Positions 1 to 4,255 of a stretch of DNA of 5,639 nucleotides are shown in pieces. The DNA is from Alphaproteobacteria bacterium (GTDB taxonomy: Bacteria; Pseudomonadota; Alphaproteobacteria; DSM-16000; Inquilinaceae): assembly GCA_029263555.1 (NCBI GenBank), contig JAJUFW010000218.1:1-5639 (forward strand). The letters run 5' to 3'. Below the pieces are notes generated by a model, which was given only the letters and a program-made list of their open reading frames with translations, searched no databases and was not told the origin of the DNA. Position 1 is the stretch's first letter. Each line of letters begins with the position of its first letter. Position numbers and translations under genes: made by a program.

Positions 1-2
1 GG

Positions 3-398
3 CAGCATCAGGAGAGCGCGCTGAAGGTCGCGCGCTGGCTCGAAGGACGGCCGGAGGTCGCGCGGGTGCTCCATCCAGCCCTGCCGCAGCACCCGGGTCA
101 CCACCTCTGGCGCCGCGACTTCGCCGGGTCGTCCGGACTGTTCGGCGTCGTCCTGAAGCCGGTGCCGAAATCGGCGGTCGCTGCCATGCTGAACGGGATG
201 GAGCTGTTCGGCATGGGCTACAGCTGGGGCGGGTTCGAAAGCCTGATCACGCTCTGCCATGTCGCGCGCATCCGCACCGCGACCCGATGGGAGGATGCGG
301 GCCCCCTGCTCCGGCTGCATGTCGGACTGGAGGACCCGGACGACCTGATCGAAGACCTGGCGCGCGGCTTTACGCGCCTGAACCAATCGGCGGGGTGA
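3..398 (+). CDS. metC: Cystathionine beta-lyase, C-terminal part (5' end outside window)
   Basis: The last 131 codons of a PLP-dependent Cys/Met-metabolism enzyme, probably cystathionine beta-lyase, which cleaves cystathionine to homocysteine, ammonia and pyruvate in cytosolic methionine synthesis. Seen: the gene is open from the window edge in this frame and ends in TGA at 396-398. The segment FGMGYSWGGFESL (codons at about 207-245) and the run RLHVGLEDPDDLIEDL near the C-terminus are typical of the beta-lyase branch; the Arg of RLHVGLED matches the substrate-carboxylate-binding Arg of the E. coli enzyme. Also typical is the earlier stretch LHPALPQHPGHHLW. The PLP-binding lysine and the rest of the N-terminal two thirds lie outside. 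Its stop overlaps the GTG start of hisI, suggesting co-transcription. Cystathionine gamma-synthase or gamma-lyase are less likely alternatives; without the missing part the exact reaction is inferred. Confidence 0.9.
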   Translation, partial: QHQESALKVARWLEGRPEVARVLHPALPQHPGHHLWRRDFAGSSGLFGVVLKPVPKSAVAAMLNGMELFGMGYSWGGFESLITLCHVARIRTATRWEDAGPLLRLHVGLEDPDDLIEDLARGFTRLNQSAG

Positions 399-793
399 AA
401 TCGGTGGCCGAGGATCTCTGGAAGGCGCTGAAGTTCGATGCCGACGGGCTCGTTGCCGCGGTCGCGCAGCAGTACGACACGGGCGAGGTCCTGATGGTCG
501 CCTGGATGAACCGGACGGCCATCGAGGAAACACTCGCGACCGGCCGCGTCTGCTACTGGTCCCGTTCGCGCCGGTCCCTGTGGCGCAAGGGAGAGACATC
601 GGGGCAGTCGCAGAAGCTGGTCGAGCTCCGCATCGACTGCGACGGCGACACGCTCCTGCTTCTGGTCGACCAGACCGGGGTCGCCTGCCATACCGGGCGG
701 CGAAGCTGCTTCTACAGGGCCGTCCGCGGGGGCGCCCTGGAAACGGTTTCGGCGGTGGAGAAGGACCCGCGGGAGCTCTACGGCAAGACCTGA
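395..793 (+). CDS. hisI: Phosphoribosyl-AMP cyclohydrolase HisI
   Basis: Opens the adenine ring of phosphoribosyl-AMP, the third step of histidine synthesis, in the cytosol. The product is 132 residues, the usual length of the stand-alone cyclohydrolase (no HisE domain). Seen: the metal signature DCDGD at residues 81-85, whose Asp residues bind Mg, and Cys82, Cys98 and Cys105 in the family's C-x15-C-x6-C zinc spacing. WSRSRRSLWRKGETSG (55-70) is the substrate-binding signature of the family. Start choice: the frame stays open upstream to 287, but that would add 36 residues overlapping metC and unlike the family. GTG at 395 overlaps the metC stop as GTGA, a usual coupling arrangement; GTG at 404 is a possible alternative. 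No clear Shine-Dalgarno is visible, which fits coupling to metC. The gene converges with the aldo/keto reductase, 30 bases away, and I see no terminator in that gap. Confidence 0.94.
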   Translation: MKSVAEDLWKALKFDADGLVAAVAQQYDTGEVLMVAWMNRTAIEETLATGRVCYWSRSRRSLWRKGETSGQSQKLVELRIDCDGDTLLLLVDQTGVACHTGRRSCFYRAVRGGALETVSAVEKDPRELYGKT

Positions 794-823
794 CCGCCCC
801 GCCGCCGGGACATCGCCGTCACC

Positions 824-1645
824 TCACGCCTCGTCGATGTCCCAGTCCCGGTCCGGGCTGACCAGGCGCATGTTCGAACGGAGCGCATGGATCTCCGCCA
901 TCTCTTCGGGAGTGAGCTCGAAGTCGAAGATTTCGAAATTGGCCCGGGCATGCTTCTCGTTGCCCGCTTTGGGAATCGCGGCCACCCGGTCCTGCTGGAC
1001 CAGCCAACGCAGCCCCACCTGGGACGCCGATTTGCCGTACCGTTCCCCGATCCGGGCCAGCACCGCATTGCGCGGCACCTCGCCACGGGCCAGAGGCGCA
1101 TAGGCGGTAAGGAACATGTCCTCCCGGCGCAGGCGGTCGAGCAGCCGCCTTTGCGAAAGGAAGGGATGGTATTCGACCTGGTTGTTGACGATGCGGACGC
1201 CGGTCTCCGCCGCCTCGTCCAAGAGGGCGATCGTGAAGTTGCTGACCCCCAGGCTGAGCGCGTGGCCTTCGCCCCGAAGCCGGTCCATCTCGCCCAGCGT
1301 CGCGGCAAGAGGAACATCCGGATTGGGCCAATGGATCAACAGAAGGTCCACATAGTCCGTGCGCAGCCGCCTCAGGCTCTCTTCCGCCGCTCGGCGCAGC
1401 TCCGCCGGCTCCAGCCGGTCGGGCCAGATCTTCGTCGTCAGGAAGATGTCTTCGCGCGGCACGCCGCTTTCGGCGATGGCCCTCCCGACCTCGGCCTCGT
1501 TGCCGTAAGCCTGGGCCGTGTCGATGTGCCGATAGCCGATGTCGAGCGCTGATCGGACCCCCCGGAGACACTCCTCGCCGCGCAACTCCCAAGTCCCGTA
1601 TCCCAGGGCCGGAATTCGGATGCCGTCGATCACGATCTCTTTCAT
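824..1645 (-). CDS. Aldo/keto reductase (2,5-diketo-D-gluconate reductase-like)
   Basis: A 273-residue cytosolic oxidoreductase of the AKR superfamily (AKR5-like), a single TIM barrel reducing aldehydes or ketones with a nicotinamide cofactor. Seen: the catalytic tetrad Asp42, Tyr47, Lys72, His105, in the motifs RHIDTAQAYGNE, TTKIW and LIHWPNP; the barrel motifs GVSNF (133-137) and NNQVEYHP (154-161); and the cofactor-loop segment AIPKAGNEKHARANF (223-237). The substrate cannot be told from sequence; methylglyoxal or other small aldehydes are common for this group. Odd: against the classic IPKS...R pattern of 2,5-diketogluconate reductase A, Ser is Ala227 and the phosphate-contacting Arg is His232, so cofactor preference may not be strictly NADPH (see findings). 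Start: ATG at 1645 has GGAG seven bases upstream and begins MKEIVIDG as in homologues; a GTG 15 bases upstream is in frame but contains that GGAG. It lies 45 bases after tRNA-Arg on the same strand. Confidence 0.94.
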   Translation of the reverse strand: MKEIVIDGIRIPALGYGTWELRGEECLRGVRSALDIGYRHIDTAQAYGNEAEVGRAIAESGVPREDIFLTTKIWPDRLEPAELRRAAEESLRRLRTDYVDLLLIHWPNPDVPLAATLGEMDRLRGEGHALSLGVSNFTIALLDEAAETGVRIVNNQVEYHPFLSQRRLLDRLRREDMFLTAYAPLARGEVPRNAVLARIGERYGKSASQVGLRWLVQQDRVAAIPKAGNEKHARANFEIFDFELTPEEMAEIHALRSNMRLVSPDRDWDIDEA

Positions 1646-1652
1646 CGCACTG

Positions 1653-1656
1653 CTCC
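1653..1656 (-). promoter_or_regulatory. Shine-Dalgarno deciding the aldo/keto reductase start
   Basis: GGAG on the - strand lies seven bases before the ATG at 1645. It supports that ATG over the in-frame GTG at 1660, whose own upstream bases show no comparable site. Confidence 0.6.
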
Positions 1657-1690
1657 GCACAAACGGTATTGATGTCCGATGACGGCGAAT

Positions 1691-1767
1691 TGGCGACCCC
1701 GGCAGGACTCGAACCTGCGACCTAGCGCTTAGAAGGCGCTTGCTCTATCCAACTGAGCTACGGGGCC
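1691..1767 (-). tRNA. tRNA-Arg (anticodon TCT, reads AGA/AGG)
   Basis: A complete 77-base cloverleaf reading right to left. The acceptor stem is GGCCCCG with CGGGGTC (one G-U pair at position 2), discriminator G, and CCA is encoded. D arm: GCTC/GAGC around AGTTGGATA. Anticodon stem: AGCGC/GCGCT closing the loop CTTCTAA, anticodon TCT. Variable region: AGGTC. T arm: GCAGG-TTCGAAT-CCTGC. It sits 37 bases after the stop of the NDUFS4-like gene and 45 bases before the aldo/keto reductase start; I find no convincing promoter of its own in the 37-base gap. Confidence 0.97.
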
Positions 1768-1804
1768 GTTGCCGTAATCGGAACGGGAGCGGAACCGCAA
1801 CCGA

Positions 1805-2095
1805 TCAGCGCGGACGCGGCCTGAAATTGTCGGCGTAGTTGCGCGGCGTCACCCGGCGCGTCTGCTCCGGGTCGACGGTATAGTCCAGGCCCTTGCGCTG
1901 GGCATAGGCGATCGCGTCTTCCTTCGTATCGAAATACAGCCGAACCTGATTCAGGGTGTCGCCGGAGCTGATCCAGCCCATGAGCGGCTCGGGCCGTCTG
2001 GGCGTCAGGGGCTCGTACTCCAGCACCCATTTCTTCGTATTCCCGCGGCCGGACTGCATGGCGGTCCTGGCTGGCCTGTAAATGCGAACCTGCAT
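1805..2095 (-). CDS. NDUFS4-like ETC complex I subunit family protein
   Basis: A 96-residue protein of the ETC complex I subunit family (bacterial homologue of mitochondrial NDUFS4, the 18-kDa/AQDQ accessory subunit). In alphaproteobacteria such proteins attach to the hydrophilic arm of NADH:ubiquinone oxidoreductase on the cytoplasmic side, probably stabilising the NADH-oxidising module. Seen: the N-terminal RIYRPARTAMQSG (4-16), then KKWVLEYEP (21-29), the hallmark PLMGWISSGDTLNQVRLYF (37-55) and DTKEDAIAYAQRKG (56-69), followed by an Arg/Pro-rich tail. There is no signal peptide or membrane segment, as expected. It is shorter than the mitochondrial protein, which carries a targeting sequence. 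The ATG at 2095 has no strong Shine-Dalgarno close by; a GGAG lies about 22 bases upstream. It is flanked by tRNA-Pro (38 bases upstream) and tRNA-Arg (37 bases downstream) on the same strand and lies apart from any nuo gene in this window. Confidence 0.94.
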   Translation of the reverse strand: MQVRIYRPARTAMQSGRGNTKKWVLEYEPLTPRRPEPLMGWISSGDTLNQVRLYFDTKEDAIAYAQRKGLDYTVDPEQTRRVTPRNYADNFRPRPR

Positions 2096-2121
2096 GGTCG
2101 GACGGACGCTTCTGCTCCAAA

Positions 2122-2149
2122 GGGCGGACGGGTTGGTCGGGGCGGACGG
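2122..2149. repeat. Short direct repeat of the tRNA-Pro 3' end
   Basis: GGGCGGACGG occurs at 2140-2149, inside the acceptor/T-stem 3' part of tRNA-Pro, and again at 2122-2131 just after its CCA. The nine-base core GGCGGACGG recurs at 2341-2349, on the far side of the tRNA. It is short and GC-rich, so chance is possible. Confidence 0.4.
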
Positions 2150-2210
2150 ATTTGAACCGCCGACATCCTGCTCCCAAAGCAGGCGCGCTACCAGGCTGCG
2201 CTACGCCCCG
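2134..2210 (-). tRNA. tRNA-Pro (anticodon TGG, reads CCN)
   Basis: A complete 77-base cloverleaf reading right to left. Acceptor stem: CGGGGCG with CGCCCCG, fully paired; discriminator A; CCA encoded. D arm: GCGC/GCGC around AGCCTGGTA. Anticodon stem: CCTGC/GCAGG closing the loop TTTGGGA, anticodon TGG. Variable region: ATGTC. T arm: GGCGG-TTCAAAT-CCGTC with one G-U pair. A promoter-like element lies 18 bases upstream of its 5' end. It may be transcribed together with the NDUFS4-like gene that starts 38 bases after its CCA. Confidence 0.97.
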
Positions 2211-2228
2211 GCGGACCGAATTCTGTGC

Positions 2229-2257
2229 GTTCTCAACGGTTTTCGCACGGGTGTCAA
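2229..2257 (-). promoter_or_regulatory. Probable sigma-70 type promoter of tRNA-Pro
   Basis: On the - strand a perfect -35 hexamer TTGACA (2252-2257) is followed after exactly 17 bases by GAGAAC (2229-2234), a weak -10. Initiation about seven bases downstream would leave a leader of roughly 11 bases before the tRNA 5' end, which is the right geometry. Alphaproteobacterial housekeeping promoters keep the -35 TTGAC better than the -10, so this fits. It may also drive the NDUFS4-like gene and tRNA-Arg by read-through (inference). Confidence 0.6.
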
Positions 2258-2269
2258 GAAGCGCTTGAC
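2253..2269. repeat. Inverted repeat over the tRNA-Pro -35 region
   Basis: GTCAAG (2253-2258) and CTTGAC (2264-2269) form a perfect 6-base inverted repeat with a 5-base spacer. It puts a TTGAC core on both strands. It could be an operator, or back-to-back -35 elements; no convincing -10 or gene follows on the + strand. Confidence 0.5.
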
Positions 2270-2375
2270 GGCCGGTGCCGGCGCGTGGTCCATCCGGCAT
2301 TGGCCCACGCGCCCCGGACGACATGGACGAATCGGCAGTCGGCGGACGGACCAGCCCGGTCGCGAAGACTGACCG

Positions 2376-2876
2376 TCAGCCGCCCGTCTGCCCTCTTTCG
2401 CCGACGATGTCGGTGTTGCCGAAAGCCTCGTGTATCACCCGGTCGCCGGCCTGGATGCCCAGAAAGGCGGATATCCCGCCGTTGATCTCCAGCACGGCGA
2501 TGGCCGGCTCCGCCGACCGATAGGACCCGAGGTCGAGCGGCTTGGTCCGCTCATGGATATTGATGATCCGCCCGTCGGGGGCGATGAACAGCATGTCGAG
2601 TGGAATCAACGTGTTCTTCATCCAGAACGAGAGCGGCTGCACCTCCTCGAAAAGGAACAGCATCCCGGCGTCGGGGGCGAGGCTCTCGCGGTGCATCAGG
2701 CCCTGCGCCCGGCGGGTGAATGTATCCGCGACCTCCACGTCGAAGTGGTAGAGGCGCCCGGGGGCCGTCTCGATCCACACCTCGGACCGGGCGAAGCTCT
2801 CCCCCTGCTGCGCCTGGGCCGCCGACGCGGTCACGGCGGCAAGGAAGGCAATGACGATCAGAGCGAATTTCCGCAT
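2376..2876 (-). CDS. Exported DUF192 family protein
   Basis: A 166-residue protein, predicted exported. Seen: a Sec signal peptide MRKFALIVIAFLAAVTASAAQA with cleavage likely after Ala22 (AQA|QQ), then one DUF192 domain: TRRAQGLMHRESL (54-66), GMLFLF (71-76), the hallmark FWMKNTLIPLDMLFI (84-98), and VLEINGG (128-134) near the end. The family is a small beta-barrel domain of unknown biochemical role in bacteria and archaea; I do not assign a function. The mature protein should be periplasmic. Start: ATG at 2876 begins the signal peptide and has AGGTG four bases upstream. The frame stays open far upstream through the deacetylase gene, but that extension is only antiparallel-free read-through of another frame and is discarded. 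It lies 53 bases after the deacetylase stop, so the two may be co-transcribed, although a possible promoter sits in between. tRNA-Pro follows on the same strand. Confidence 0.93.
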   Translation of the reverse strand: MRKFALIVIAFLAAVTASAAQAQQGESFARSEVWIETAPGRLYHFDVEVADTFTRRAQGLMHRESLAPDAGMLFLFEEVQPLSFWMKNTLIPLDMLFIAPDGRIINIHERTKPLDLGSYRSAEPAIAVLEINGGISAFLGIQAGDRVIHEAFGNTDIVGERGQTGG

Positions 2877-2912
2877 ACGGCACCTGGTCCTGCATGGATC
2901 GTGAGCGCCGGC

Positions 2913-2942
2913 AGTATAGGCGGGCGGCGTCACGACCGTAAG
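2913..2942 (-). promoter_or_regulatory. Possible promoter of the DUF192 gene
   Basis: On the - strand TATACT (2913-2918), a five-of-six match to the -10 consensus and unusual in such GC-rich DNA, is preceded at 18 bases by CTTACG (2937-2942), a poor -35. Initiation would leave a leader of about 30 bases. The -35 would lie inside the last codons of the deacetylase gene. The weak -35 keeps this tentative. Confidence 0.3.
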
Positions 2943-4078
2943 ACCGCCTCCACCACGCGTTTCACTGGATCCCGGACCGGCCCGCTCCGCGGCGGGTCGG
3001 CGATCGTGGAGAGCCAGGCTTCCGGTGGGCAGCGCCCCTGGGAACGCCGCCAGCTCAGGGCCTGTAGGATGGCCCTGGCCGGATCCGGGGCATCGACCGG
3101 CGGACTGATGCCGTTCAGCGTCGCCCAAACTCCCGCCCAGCAGCGCGCAACGCTCCATGGATTGTATCCTCCGCCGCCGAGCACCAGGACCCGCGGGGCA
3201 AGGCGCGCAACATCCCGAACCACCCGCCACAGTGCACCGTTGGAAAGCGCAAGCCGGCTCAGGGGGTCGTCGGCCAGGGCATCCGCCCCGCACTGGATGA
3301 CCACGATCTCCGGGTCGTGGGCGCGCCCCAAGGGGATCAGCGCCTCTTCGCGGACGAAATCCATCTCCGAATCGTTGAAGCCGGGGAGCACCGGAATGTT
3401 GCGCGACGAACCGCCGGCCCGGTCCCGCACCGTCCCGGAGAACGGCCATCGCCCGTCCTCGTGCACGGAGACGGTGAGCACCCGGTCATCGCCCGCGAAA
3501 GCCGCCTCGACGCCGTCGCCGTGATGCGCATCGACATCAAGGTAATAGACCCGGCGCATTCCGCGGTCGAGCAGCCGGAGAATGGCGAGCGCCGCATCGT
3601 TGAAGTAGCAGAACCCGCTGGCGCGGTCCGGACGGCCGTGATGAGTGCCGCCGGCCGGGTTGTAGATCACGCCGCCGGCACCGAGCAGATCGGCCGCCAG
3701 CAAGGAGGCGCCGACCGCCGTGGCAGGGCGGCAGAAGACTTCCGGAAAGATCGGATTCCCGGCGCGACCCAGGCAGAACCGCTCCCGCCGCGCGGCGTCG
3801 AGGTGCTGCTCCCGCTCCGCCTCCATGACGGCGGCGACGTATTCGGGGTCGTGAAAGCGAATGAGGTCCTCCGGCGTCGCGACCGGGCTTTCAATATAGG
3901 CGCCCGGCGCCAGCCAGCCTGTCGCCCGGACGAGGTCAATCGTCGTCGAGACCCGGGGAATGGACAGCGGATGCCCGTCGCCATAGGAGGACGTCCGGTA
4001 GATGTCGCTGCCGATCAGCAGCGGCTGCATCGCCATGGCGAGCTGTTCCTCCAGCGCTTGCAATGGATCGTGCGACAT
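2930..4078 (-). CDS. Class I histone deacetylase-family (AcuC-like) amidohydrolase
   Basis: A 382-residue zinc-dependent deacetylase of the arginase/HDAC fold, related to AcuC, which in Bacillus removes acetyl from acetyl-CoA synthetase lysine. The substrate here is unknown: protein lysines or acetylpolyamines are possible. Seen, numbered from the ATG at 4078: the His pair 146-147 in GGTHHGRPDRASGFCYFND; zinc ligands Asp183 and His185 in YLDVDAHHGDG and Asp266 in QCGADAL; and the transition-state Tyr305 in LGGGGYNP. All catalytic residues are present. The N-terminal IYRTSSYGDGHPLSIPRVS resembles bacterial AcuC proteins. There is no signal peptide, so it is cytosolic. Start is uncertain: ATG at 4078 has a weak upstream site, while ATG at 4036 (368 residues) follows GGAGG by 11 bases, and both keep the whole domain. 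The gene diverges from the thiB riboswitch; no acetoin or acs gene is nearby. Confidence 0.92.
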   Translation of the reverse strand: MSHDPLQALEEQLAMAMQPLLIGSDIYRTSSYGDGHPLSIPRVSTTIDLVRATGWLAPGAYIESPVATPEDLIRFHDPEYVAAVMEAEREQHLDAARRERFCLGRAGNPIFPEVFCRPATAVGASLLAADLLGAGGVIYNPAGGTHHGRPDRASGFCYFNDAALAILRLLDRGMRRVYYLDVDAHHGDGVEAAFAGDDRVLTVSVHEDGRWPFSGTVRDRAGGSSRNIPVLPGFNDSEMDFVREEALIPLGRAHDPEIVVIQCGADALADDPLSRLALSNGALWRVVRDVARLAPRVLVLGGGGYNPWSVARCWAGVWATLNGISPPVDAPDPARAILQALSWRRSQGRCPPEAWLSTIADPPRSGPVRDPVKRVVEAVLRS

Positions 4079-4106
4079 TGACGTCGCTCTCAACCAGTAG
4101 TACCTG
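4078..4106 (+). promoter_or_regulatory. Probable promoter of the riboswitch-thiB-thiP transcript
   Basis: TTGACG (4078-4083, five of six to the -35 consensus) is followed after 17 bases by TACCTG (4101-4106), a weak -10. Initiation near 4113 would begin the transcript right at the 5' strand of the riboswitch P1 stem (4114), which is good positional support. The -35 overlaps the start codon of the divergent deacetylase if that gene starts at 4078. Confidence 0.5.
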
Positions 4107-4113
4107 TCGGCTT

Positions 4114-4206
4114 GTCTCAACGGGGTGCCCGCGAAAGGGCTGAGAGGCACGATCGTGCCAACCCGACGAACCTGATCCGGATAATGCCGGCGGAGGGAGC
4201 TGGGAC
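4114..4206 (+). promoter_or_regulatory. TPP riboswitch aptamer (THI element)
   Basis: Binds thiamine pyrophosphate in the nascent mRNA and controls thiBP. The conserved core is nearly consensus: GGGGTGC (4122-4128), CTGAGA (4140-4145), ACCC (4161-4164), GAACCTGAT (4168-4176), GGATAATGCC (4179-4188) and AGGGA (4194-4198). Pairing: P1 GTCTCA 4114-4119 with TGGGAC 4201-4206 (one G-U); P2 GGGT 4123-4126 with ACCC 4161-4164; P3 GCCC 4127-4130 with GGGC 4137-4140; an extra hairpin GGCAC/GTGCC at 4146-4159; and P5 CCGG 4177-4180 with CCGG 4187-4190 around ATAATG. In this family TPP binding turns the downstream gene off. It lies 49 bases before the thiB start. No terminator-like T-tract follows, so control is probably at translation. 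Confidence 0.97.
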
Positions 4207-4226
4207 TGACCAACATCCATGCCGCC

Positions 4227-4254
4227 GGCTCCCCCCATCCTTTGGAGGAGAGCC
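4227..4254 (+). promoter_or_regulatory. thiB: ThiB Shine-Dalgarno within a sequestering hairpin (expression platform)
   Basis: GGAGGAG (4244-4250) lies five bases before the thiB ATG and is an excellent ribosome-binding site. GGCTC (4227-4231) can pair with GAGCC (4250-4254), and after a one-base bulge (A4249) CC (4232-4233) with GG (4247-4248), burying most of the site. GCTCCC (4228-4233) is also perfectly complementary to GGGAGC (4195-4200) at the 3' side of the aptamer, giving an alternative structure that frees the site but breaks the TPP-bound fold. The pairings are seen by eye; the switching model is inferred. Confidence 0.6.
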
Positions 4255-4255
4255 A

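Noticed and set aside
794..823. Bidirectional terminator between hisI and the aldo/keto reductase
   Set aside because: I find no stable hairpin followed by a T-tract on either strand in these 30 bases.
887..1552. + strand open frame of 221 codons antisense to the aldo/keto reductase
   Set aside because: The - strand reading has a full catalytic tetrad and family motifs; the + reading has none.
1768..1804. Separate promoter for tRNA-Arg (TTGCGG, 17 bases, TTACGG on the - strand)
   Set aside because: Both hexamers are poor and the -10 would end only four bases before the tRNA, leaving no room for a normal start.
2265..2293. Divergent + strand promoter (TTGACG with GTCCAT)
   Set aside because: The -10 is very poor and no + strand gene follows before the riboswitch at 4114.
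2877..3449. N-terminal extension of the DUF192 frame to 357 residues
   Set aside because: The extra 191 codons are an off-frame reading of the deacetylase gene, and the signal peptide begins exactly at the ATG at 2876.
2430..3524. Long + strand open frame (364 codons) across DUF192 and the deacetylase
   Set aside because: It runs antisense through two clearly recognised genes and their spacer, has a low-complexity Arg/Ser/Pro composition and matches no family. High GC makes such shadows common.
3317..4081. + strand open frame of 254 codons antisense to the deacetylase
   Set aside because: No recognisable motif; the - strand gene has every catalytic residue.
4231..4250. Intrinsic terminator after the TPP aptamer
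   Set aside because: The hairpin is followed by the thiB start codon, with no run of T; masking of the ribosome-binding site explains it better.
4112..4255. Upstream extension of thiB to 380 residues
   Set aside because: It is entirely made of the riboswitch and its expression platform. The strong ribosome-binding site and signal peptide fix the start at 4256.
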